A stretch of DNA of 5,351 nucleotides, taken from positions 1 through 5,351 of the forward strand of contig MNYL01000012.1 in the NCBI GenBank assembly GCA_001873075.1. Direction: 5' to 3'. Below the pieces are notes generated by a model. That model was given only the letters and a program-made list of their open reading frames with translations. It did no database searches and was not told the origin of the DNA. Below, in pieces: positions 1 to 5,351 of the stretch (position 1 is its first letter; each line of letters begins with the position of its first letter). The DNA comes from Fibrobacteres bacterium CG2_30_45_31 (GTDB lineage Bacteria > Fibrobacterota > Fibrobacteria > Fibrobacterales > Fibrobacteraceae). Made by a program: the position numbers and the translations under genes.

Positions 1-334
1 TACTCTTCAATGAGAGAATGCGAGGGCTATTCGCAAATTGAATACGAATAAATTCGAGAGAATCTTTATAGGATGCGGCGCTAACCTGAGTGATTGCGGA
101 ATCCCGCATTTCAGTTTCTTCTATTTGGGCTCCCCCCAGAGAATCGAGAATCATTTTAACTTGAACGCCTTCACAATCTTCGCAGGGGAAACGCCCTACA
201 TAAGTCCCCGCAAGTGTTTTAGGGGCTTCAATTGCAGGGAGTTTGGAGAATACCGGTTTAGGTTGTTCTTCACGAGAACTTTCCGAACAAGCGCAAAAGA
301 CCCAAAGGAGAAAAGGAATCCACCATTTTTTCAT
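1..334 (-). CDS. NlpE-like lipoprotein, N-terminal part (3' end beyond window)
   Basis: I translated the minus strand from the ATG at 334; the frame stays open for 111 codons to the window edge, so the C-terminus is missing. The first 16 residues (MKKWWIPFLLWVFCAC) form a short, aromatic-rich signal peptide. C16 is the likely lipidated cysteine, although FCAC is a poor lipobox; S17 follows it, with no Asp. After a polar linker (17-40) comes an NlpE N-terminal-type segment, AGTYVGRFPCEDCEGV at 42-57, followed by alternating strand-like sequence. The CxxC is C51/C54. In E. coli, NlpE is an outer-membrane lipoprotein that senses copper, surface contact and lipoprotein-trafficking faults through the Cpx system; family members elsewhere are often uncharacterised, so only the fold is called. 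The ATG lies 21 bases after the methyltransferase stop with no Shine-Dalgarno, so it is probably translated from the shared transcript. The family call is fairly sure, the function is not. Confidence 0.8.
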   Translation of the reverse strand, partial: MKKWWIPFLLWVFCACSESSREEQPKPVFSKLPAIEAPKTLAGTYVGRFPCEDCEGVQVKMILDSLGGAQIEETEMRDSAITQVSAASYKDSLEFIRIQFANSPRILSLKS

Positions 335-355
335 ATTCGCAATGTAGCTAAATGA

Positions 356-1279
356 TCAGGCGCGCCCACTATTGCGTTCCCAAAAACACCCGTCACGAAA
401 TCCTTGAATCGAAGAATCCTCAGACGCCAATTCCAAACGTTTTTTCGCCAAGAGGCAATATTCTTTTTCACGCTCCACGCCCAGATACTGTCTATGCAGT
501 TTCTTCGCAACAACGGCAGTGGTACCTGAGCCTACAAAAGGATCAAACACAAGGTTTCCGTCAACGGAACTTGCAAGTATCAATTTGGCAATGAGTTTTT
601 CCGGCTTCTGGGTGGGGTGATCCGTATTTTCTGGCATGGACCAGAAGGGAACAGAAATATCCGTCCAAAGATTTGAGGGTGCCGTTTCGCGGTATTTTTC
701 ATTTCCATTGTCGATCCAGTCTTTAGGAGCCCCCGCCGCATCACGGTAGGGGGCAATGACTTTACGTTTTAAGCGCACCGCATCGAGATTAAAATCATAC
801 TTGTCCGAAACAGTGCAATACCAAATATCTTCGCTCGAATTTTTCCAATTGCTTTTAGCGCCTCGTCCTTTTTCACGTTCCCAAGTGATGCGGTTGCGGA
901 TGGTGAAATGTTCGCGAAGAACCCGTTCTACCGAACTGGAACTTTGCCACTCGGTGCATACATAGAGACTCGCAGTGGGTTTAAGCACACGGCAAAGAGG
1001 TTCAATCCACGCACGCAGCCAGGTTTCATACGCTTCCACAGTGGTTTTTGAAAAAGCGCGTTCACTATAGATTTTAGCCATATTGTATGGGGGATCCGTC
1101 ACTAATAAGTCGATACATGCCGAAGGGAGTTTTTCTATAGCTTGGATACAATCTCCCCAAAGAATTTTATTTTGGGGAACTTGCCCAAAATAAAAATTCT
1201 CCACAGATTCAAGACTCGATGCTCGATCTTCATCAGTGAGAGTAATGGTGCGATTGCGGGGAGCGCGTTCTGTAGTCAT
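356..1279 (-). CDS. Beta-class DNA methyltransferase (N6-adenine or N4-cytosine), solitary
   Basis: This 307-residue protein of the N6_N4_Mtase family transfers a methyl group from S-adenosylmethionine to an exocyclic amino group of a base in duplex DNA, in the cytoplasm. Motif order is that of the beta class: ILWGDC (39-44), catalytic motif IV DPPYN (62-66), a variable middle region (about 100-215) likely to hold target recognition, HPTQKP (221-226), then SAM-binding motif I FDPFVGSGTT (245-254). DPPY favours N6-adenine, but target and specificity cannot be read from sequence. Length is normal for a compact enzyme; the extra C-terminal domain of CcrM-type proteins is absent. I chose ATG at 1279; an in-frame TTG at 1291 would add four residues (MIHT), and neither has a Shine-Dalgarno. 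It starts 18 bases after the lipoprotein stop, and no restriction endonuclease is visible, so it is an orphan or its partner lies outside. A strong inverted repeat lies near its 5' end (1155-1200). Confidence 0.93.
   Translation of the reverse strand: MTTERAPRNRTITLTDEDRASSLESVENFYFGQVPQNKILWGDCIQAIEKLPSACIDLLVTDPPYNMAKIYSERAFSKTTVEAYETWLRAWIEPLCRVLKPTASLYVCTEWQSSSSVERVLREHFTIRNRITWEREKGRGAKSNWKNSSEDIWYCTVSDKYDFNLDAVRLKRKVIAPYRDAAGAPKDWIDNGNEKYRETAPSNLWTDISVPFWSMPENTDHPTQKPEKLIAKLILASSVDGNLVFDPFVGSGTTAVVAKKLHRQYLGVEREKEYCLLAKKRLELASEDSSIQGFRDGCFWERNSGRA
1155..1200. repeat. Inverted repeat inside the methyltransferase coding region
   Basis: The arm at 1161-1176 (AGAATTTTATTTTGGG) pairs with the arm at 1184-1200 across a 7-base loop; the only mismatch is one extra T/A in the second arm. 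In addition CCCCAAA at 1155-1161 can pair with TTTGGGG at 1171-1177, so two mutually exclusive hairpins are possible. The structure begins about 79 bases into the gene and spans the codons for NFYFGQVPQNKILWG. There is no T-run downstream on the transcribed side, so it does not look like an intrinsic terminator. Confidence 0.7.
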
Positions 1280-1297
1280 GGTATGAATCAAGAATTT

Positions 1298-2236
1298 CTA
1301 TTCGTAGGGCAAGAAATGTACCACGCGAAAGCCGCGAGTGTCTGCCGCTAGTTCTGGAAGGGCACTTTCACGAGCATTAGAGGCTAAAGAGGGTGCCGTG
1401 GTATTCCAGGATCCACCACGATAAACTCGTTTGAGCGTTGTCTGAGTGGGCCCTGTGGGATTAGAGAGTTCTGCTACGGCATCATAGGCAGAATACCAAT
1501 CAGAACACCATTCGCTCACATTGCCTGCCATGTCATACAAATTCCACACATTGGGCCTTTTACTCGCTACGTTGATATAACCCGCAGAACTTGCATACTG
1601 AGCATAGGTAATTGCTGTTGCCGTTCCCCAATAATACTCGGTCGTGGTCCCTGCACGAATCGCGTATTCCCATTCCGCTTCCGTAGGGAGACGCACAGAC
1701 TCACTCGTGTAATTCGCTTGAATGTCCAATAAGACGCCCCCGGGGCCGATGGAAGAATAGGTGTAAGCCGTATCCATTTTTAGCATTTTGGAAAGAGCGT
1801 TACAGAAGCGTACCGCATCGAACCAAGAAACATTCGCGACAGGCAAAGAATCTCCATATAGTTTTTGCACGGGGAGTGTATTCAAAACAGCAAAATAATC
1901 TGCTTGAGTAATCTCCGTTTGTGTGATCGCAAATAGATCTTGCGTAATATGGGTAGTGCCTCGCGTCCATGAACCCGCCGAAATACTAACCCAGGTGAGA
2001 GCCAAACTGTCTGCCCCTGAAACGGAAGAACTGGAAGATTCCACTTCACTTGAAGAAGAGCTCTTGATAGACGAAGAAGACACGCCCGAAGAAGATGATG
2101 TTGAAGTGGAAGAAAAAAAGGAGGAAGAGGAAGGAGTCAAAGCGCTCGAATAATCATTCCCCGAAGGAGTGGTATTGGAACATGCCGACATCATGAATGT
2201 GAACAAAATAAGGGCATAAAAAGCGAATGTTCGCAT
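1298..2236 (-). CDS. FGE-sulfatase (SUMF1-type) domain lipoprotein with poly-Ser linker, lacking catalytic cysteines
   Basis: The 312-residue product starts with a lipoprotein signal peptide (1-18) ending in the lipobox MSAC, so C19 should be lipidated. A serine-rich linker follows (30-73, 28 Ser of 44 residues), then an FGE-sulfatase domain (about 79-308). Family landmarks occur in order: VSWFDAVRFCNALSK (136-150), RLPTEAEWEYAIRAG (182-196), YDMAGNVSEWCSDWY (234-248), RVYRGGSW (270-277) and RGFRVV (301-306). Enzymes that make formylglycine carry two copper-binding cysteines just after the GGS motif; here that stretch reads WNTTAPSLASNAR with none, so sulfatase activation is unlikely. The only cysteines left in the mature protein besides C19 are C145 and C244. 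The same fold without catalysis is known in the T9SS lipoproteins GldJ and GldK/PorK, but those are longer and lack such a linker. The ATG has a plausible Shine-Dalgarno and lies 14 bases after the upstream stop. Probably a surface-exposed binding or structural protein (inference). Confidence 0.92.
   Translation of the reverse strand: MRTFAFYALILFTFMMSACSNTTPSGNDYSSALTPSSSSFFSSTSTSSSSGVSSSSIKSSSSSEVESSSSSVSGADSLALTWVSISAGSWTRGTTHITQDLFAITQTEITQADYFAVLNTLPVQKLYGDSLPVANVSWFDAVRFCNALSKMLKMDTAYTYSSIGPGGVLLDIQANYTSESVRLPTEAEWEYAIRAGTTTEYYWGTATAITYAQYASSAGYINVASKRPNVWNLYDMAGNVSEWCSDWYSAYDAVAELSNPTGPTQTTLKRVYRGGSWNTTAPSLASNARESALPELAADTRGFRVVHFLPYE
2018..2149 (-). repeat. Serine-codon-rich low-complexity tract (lipoprotein linker)
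   Basis: This stretch codes residues 30-73 of the FGE-domain lipoprotein, runs of 4-5 Ser broken by single or paired residues such as GV, IK and EVE. Its coding strand is mostly TCT/TCC-type codons, so the plus strand is strongly purine-biased, with an unbroken 29-base purine run at 2108-2136 that includes seven A at 2113-2119. It is an in-frame, probably disordered stalk holding the domain away from the membrane. Such tracts can vary in length between strains by slippage or recombination; whether this one does is not known. Confidence 0.85.
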
Positions 2237-2240
2237 AAAA

Positions 2241-2248
2241 CTTCCCTT
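2241..2248 (-). promoter_or_regulatory. Probable ribosome binding site of the FGE-domain lipoprotein
   Basis: On the minus strand AAGGGAAG ends four bases before the ATG at 2236, or six bases if the core is taken as AAGGGA. It is a partial match to the anti-Shine-Dalgarno complement and the only purine-rich start signal among the three start codons in the window. It lies in the 14-base gap after the stop of the large upstream gene and supports this ATG as the start. Confidence 0.45.
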
Positions 2249-2250
2249 GG

Positions 2251-5200
2251 TTAACGAATGAGGCCTACACGATAAAATTTATGCTTCTGTTTCCCGGAAG
2301 TAAAATCAACCTTTAATCGAACACTATACACATCACTTCCCAATTTCGAGACATCCATCACATCAATTTGGTTAGAACCTTTGTTAAGACTTCCCAATTT
2401 TTTGGAATAAACACAAAGTCCCGTAATGTCAAAGAATTCCAGAACCGCTGATTTGGCAGACATTCCCAGAGTGAAGCGCGCATTTACTTTACCACCACGA
2501 ATCGGATTCGGATAAAGGAAGAATTCTCCAATACTCGCGGTTTCTGCCGTTTCCGTAGGGTCCCCTAGGAGAGACGCGTCAAAATAATTTGTACGCGCAT
2601 TGCCACTTCCTGGAAGAGCCCATGCACGAGCGGAAAGAGCGGCATTACTAGAGGCCTTCGGTAAGCGATATCCAAAAACAGCATCCCGATGAAAGGCATA
2701 CACTTCCGGGCCACTCAAACTGTCAATAGTATTCGAGACAAAAATGGACATCGGAGAAATGGAGTCGCCGTATTCAAAAGAGCCTGCAGAAAGCGGAAAA
2801 CCCGTAGTGACTTGTTTGCCAGTGCTCGTGAAAGCCATCAAAAGACCCCCATTCGTACCGATCAGAATTTCAGGGGTTGCATCACCCGTGACATCCACAA
2901 TCAGGGGATCCGACAAGAAACCATATTCAGGGATACCCCGAGTAATCGTTACCGGGAAACCTGAAAGAACCACACCAGAACGGTCCACAGCATACAGAAG
3001 ATTATAACCCACAAAAACGGCATCCGGATAACCATCGCCATTGATATCTCCGATAGCGACTGGAGAGTTTTCGTCATAAGTGTAGGAAGAATCATTTGAG
3101 ACAAATGCGCCTCCACGTTTGTATTGACGAGGGGCCGATACTACCGTCGCCGTTTCATTAGCTCGAATAATGGCACTGTAGCCGCGACTGCCCAAAATGA
3201 ACATTTCTGCGTTATTATCACGATCGAAATCAGCGCAAGCAACACGGAACGACTGGTTTTGTGTGCTCTGTATATTAGCCGCGGTCTTGGCATTTACAGT
3301 TAAAGACGAAATGGTTTTAGTTGTTCCGTTGTATAATGCAATTTTCGCATTAGCACCCACAAGCGCAATATTTTCAGCCCCTTCAGAGCCACCACATACC
3401 GCCATATCTTGTATTAAAAAGTTATCCGGCAAGGGAGTAGAATCTCTCGAGGGGAATTTATTCAAAGACACCTGATACAAGAACTGCGAATCCGCAACCC
3501 ATACTCCGGCAGCAGTGACCATGGGACCCACGCGAAGTCCTTTCAAAGCCAGTTTCTCCGAATTGAAACGGACTTGATCCAAATCCGATAGGAGTTCCGT
3601 TTTCACCAAGCCACTTTTCGCATGTACACTGAAAATAGAAGATCCATACGAAGCGAGCCCTAATAGTTTTCCTTGCGGCTTACCCAACCGATAGAGAGGA
3701 ACCGCAACGCTGCTATCCTTGATAGAAGAAACCACATTCCGAAGAATAGTGGTGTCGGAAGCAAGGAGGGTATCTCCCCTTGCAGAAAGCACCTGTAAGG
3801 TTCCATCTTCACCACCAAATACCATCAACTTTTCACCCGAGCCCACCGTCATTCCCGAAGGATAATTCACAAAAAGGGCATTTCGCGGTACCGCTTTTTT
3901 ACCCACCAAACGAGGAAATTCAGCATTGTCAATCTGATTATCATCCCAAGTAATAGTCACCGGAATCGAAAGGGCTGCAAAATTAACGACGCTATCCCCC
4001 ATAAAAGCATTCGATGTTCTTTCGGTGCGCGCCCCACTCGCCTTGGTAGCTGTCACCTTAATTCCCGTAAAGCCCCCCTGTGTAGAGGCGGTATTACCAT
4101 ATCCCGTAGCATCAATACTCCACACGGTATCCTTAGGAGAATTTTTACCGACCCGAACATGAGGGAGCAAATCGGTCCCAGAGCCATAATCATAGGTGGC
4201 TTGTCCCAATGCATTCTGAAAGGTCTTCCCAATACTCAAAATGCCGTCAGCTTCTACAATAGCTAAACCAAATTGATGGTCACGCAAAGTATCACCACCC
4301 CAAAAATTCACCACCCCAAAAGGAAGAGCCTCTTTCAAATACCAATCGTTGACTTTCCACACGACAATGCCACTCGCAGGAAGGCCCGCATCAAAAGAGG
4401 ACAAAGAAAGAATTATTCCCTTTGCTTTCTTTTTGTTGAGCTTACACTTATTATCAGTTCCAGAGCAAATACTATCAAGGAATACCGTATGCAAACTATC
4501 AATGGGAAGCATGATCTCTGAATACAAAGAATCATCGGAGGCAGAGCCCAGCCGAACCGTCACTGTACCCTCATTATTTGAGGAACGTTGGCGATTTTCA
4601 ATCAAAAGATATTCGTTTGAAGTGAGGGGGACCTTGATGATTTCCGAACCTGATTTTTGCCCAGCGGCAGTGAGATTTATTTTCACCTTTCCATCCGCAT
4701 CGGGACGCACTTCAGTGACGTTTGCCCAACCCATATAAGCACGAATCCAAGCACTCGGAAGCACCGGGAAAAAGCCATTGCCCGCATTGTAACCCGCAAA
4801 ATCCATGACATCATAATAACCCAAACGAGAAATTCCCTTCACCACATCATAGGTATTAGGCATCCCGATAGCCCGGCCAATCTGGTTAATCATGATGCCG
4901 TTGACGCCCCAGTTAAGCCCATCTTGCGAAGCGGTTTCGCTTGTCACCATAATGCTCTTTAACGTATCAATGGTGGCTCCTTCGAGAACCATGCCGTTAC
5001 GATCTTTAGCCCGCCTTTCATCGGTCTTATCTAAATAGGTCCATGTAGAATCTGGAGCGATAAAAACATCCATAAAATCGCCTTGGGTATCTGCACCATT
5101 GGTACCCATAGAACCGCCATCCACCAAGCGACTCGCCCCTGCATGAATGATCATGTAGACGCGCTTACGATTTGGAGACGTAGGCTGGGGAATCTTGAAT

Positions 5201-5351
5201 GGTGAATCATCAGATTCGTGCGCGGCGGTGACCGCGTCCCAAATAAAATTCATATAATCCTGACTGCGAGCAGCGTCAAACTCCGCGGTTTTTTCATCTT
5301 TTTTCTTAGCCGTCCGATTATAATCAATAATGTATTTATCAAGTTTGTAGG
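2251..5351 (-). CDS. Large secreted M6-like pseudo-metalloprotease with FG-GAP-type region and T9SS-type C-terminal sorting domain (5' end beyond window)
   Basis: The frame is open from the right edge to the TAA at 2251, at least 1032 residues; I read it past the first internal Met (5253), because M6-like sequence already lies upstream. With Met 5253 as residue 1: an M6 (immune inhibitor A-like) domain covers about -32 to 310, with VYMIIHAGAS (32-41), the NQIGRAIGMPNTYD segment (123-136) where peptidases have HExxH, GYYDVMDFAGYN (145-156), YLLIENRQ (215-222) and GLPASGIVVWKV (290-301). The zinc-motif residues are replaced, so proteolysis is not expected. C263 and C270 may form a small disulfide loop. 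Residues about 470-870 look like a beta-propeller region, with acidic FG-GAP/VCBS-type loops at 675-683, 736-744 and 787-794 and two GFP turns typical of such repeats. The tail (911-1000, FFLYPNP then FDITG and SKLGSDVYSV) matches a T9SS type A sorting domain, implying export to the surface. The signal peptide must lie off-window. It is the first gene seen in the operon. Confidence 0.88.
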   Translation of the reverse strand, partial: YKLDKYIIDYNRTAKKKDEKTAEFDAARSQDYMNFIWDAVTAAHESDDSPFKIPQPTSPNRKRVYMIIHAGASRLVDGGSMGTNGADTQGDFMDVFIAPDSTWTYLDKTDERRAKDRNGMVLEGATIDTLKSIMVTSETASQDGLNWGVNGIMINQIGRAIGMPNTYDVVKGISRLGYYDVMDFAGYNAGNGFFPVLPSAWIRAYMGWANVTEVRPDADGKVKINLTAAGQKSGSEIIKVPLTSNEYLLIENRQRSSNNEGTVTVRLGSASDDSLYSEIMLPIDSLHTVFLDSICSGTDNKCKLNKKKAKGIILSLSSFDAGLPASGIVVWKVNDWYLKEALPFGVVNFWGGDTLRDHQFGLAIVEADGILSIGKTFQNALGQATYDYGSGTDLLPHVRVGKNSPKDTVWSIDATGYGNTASTQGGFTGIKVTATKASGARTERTSNAFMGDSVVNFAALSIPVTITWDDNQIDNAEFPRLVGKKAVPRNALFVNYPSGMTVGSGEKLMVFGGEDGTLQVLSARGDTLLASDTTILRNVVSSIKDSSVAVPLYRLGKPQGKLLGLASYGSSIFSVHAKSGLVKTELLSDLDQVRFNSEKLALKGLRVGPMVTAAGVWVADSQFLYQVSLNKFPSRDSTPLPDNFLIQDMAVCGGSEGAENIALVGANAKIALYNGTTKTISSLTVNAKTAANIQSTQNQSFRVACADFDRDNNAEMFILGSRGYSAIIRANETATVVSAPRQYKRGGAFVSNDSSYTYDENSPVAIGDINGDGYPDAVFVGYNLLYAVDRSGVVLSGFPVTITRGIPEYGFLSDPLIVDVTGDATPEILIGTNGGLLMAFTSTGKQVTTGFPLSAGSFEYGDSISPMSIFVSNTIDSLSGPEVYAFHRDAVFGYRLPKASSNAALSARAWALPGSGNARTNYFDASLLGDPTETAETASIGEFFLYPNPIRGGKVNARFTLGMSAKSAVLEFFDITGLCVYSKKLGSLNKGSNQIDVMDVSKLGSDVYSVRLKVDFTSGKQKHKFYRVGLIR
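4292..4323. repeat. 16-bp tandem direct repeat, two copies, in the pseudo-protease gene
   Basis: TCACCACCCCAAAA occurs at 4292-4305 and again at 4308-4321, a perfect 14-bp match with a 16-bp period. On the coding strand the unit begins TTTTGGGGTGGTGA. Because 16 is not a multiple of three, the two copies are read in different frames and give FGVVN and FWGGD. Both lie within the end of the M6-like domain (residues about 311-321 from Met 5253). Gain or loss of one copy would shift the frame. Confidence 0.75.

Noticed and set aside
38..355. Plus-strand open frame of 105 codons
   Set aside because: It lies antisense to the NlpE-like gene, which has a signal peptide and a family motif. The plus-strand product has no recognisable feature.
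1155..1200. Intrinsic terminator ending transcription early in the methyltransferase gene
   Set aside because: The hairpin is strong enough, but the transcript continues TTGGGGAGATTG with no U-run, and the coding frame carries on with all catalytic motifs.
1280..1291. TTG at 1291 as the start of the methyltransferase
   Set aside because: ATG four codons later is the better start codon. Neither has a Shine-Dalgarno, and the extra four residues add nothing recognisable. It remains possible.
1923..2153. Plus-strand open frame with a striking Glu/Asp-rich product
   Set aside because: It is the antisense image of the poly-Ser linker (Ser codons read backwards give Glu-rich sequence). The minus-strand lipoprotein is clearly the real gene.
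1298..2236. Active formylglycine-generating enzyme or ergothioneine-type sulfoxide synthase
   Set aside because: The paired catalytic cysteines are absent, and no DinB-type iron-binding domain precedes the FGE fold. The protein also appears to be surface-anchored.
4349..4738. Plus-strand open frame of 129 codons
   Set aside because: It is fully antisense to the M6-like domain, whose motifs are conserved in the minus frame. No start signal or domain was seen.
1..5351. Restriction-modification locus, phage defence island, CRISPR array or mobile element
   Set aside because: Only a lone methyltransferase is present. No endonuclease, helicase, transposase, integrase or spaced repeats were seen, and the flanking genes are envelope proteins.

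Overview
The window reads as one strand-coherent gene run: four genes, all on the minus strand, separated by only 14, 18 and 21 bases. They are probably co-transcribed, from high coordinates to low. The first and last genes run off the window, so the operon's promoter and terminator are outside it. No RNA gene, insertion sequence, CRISPR array or attachment site was seen, and there is no gene-free stretch longer than about 20 bases.

Organism: the features together suggest a member of the Fibrobacterota or a near relative in the Fibrobacterota-Chlorobi-Bacteroidota group. One gene encodes a lipoprotein with a long poly-serine linker ahead of an FGE-sulfatase domain, a style common in Fibrobacter. 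Another has a C-terminus shaped like a type IX secretion (T9SS) type A sorting domain. Shine-Dalgarno sequences are weak or missing. The assignment comes from protein style and was not checked by a search.

Layout in transcription order. (1) From beyond the right edge down to 2251: a very large secreted protein with an M6 (immune inhibitor A-like) metalloprotease domain whose zinc motif is replaced, then a propeller-like region with FG-GAP/VCBS-type acidic loops, then the T9SS-type tail. (2) 2236-1298: an FGE-sulfatase-fold lipoprotein with a poly-Ser stalk and without the two catalytic cysteines of true formylglycine-generating enzymes. (3) 1279-356: a beta-class DNA N6-adenine/N4-cytosine methyltransferase with no restriction partner in view. 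(4) From 334 off the left edge: an NlpE-like lipoprotein with the CxxC motif.

How they may work together: genes 1, 2 and 4 are envelope or surface proteins. Two of them are catalytic folds that appear to have lost their catalytic residues, which suggests binding or structural roles at the cell surface. The cytoplasmic methyltransferase is the odd member. The most notable observations are the dead M6 protease, the cysteine-less FGE lipoprotein beside it, a long inverted repeat inside the start of the methyltransferase gene, and an out-of-frame 16-bp tandem repeat in the large surface protein.
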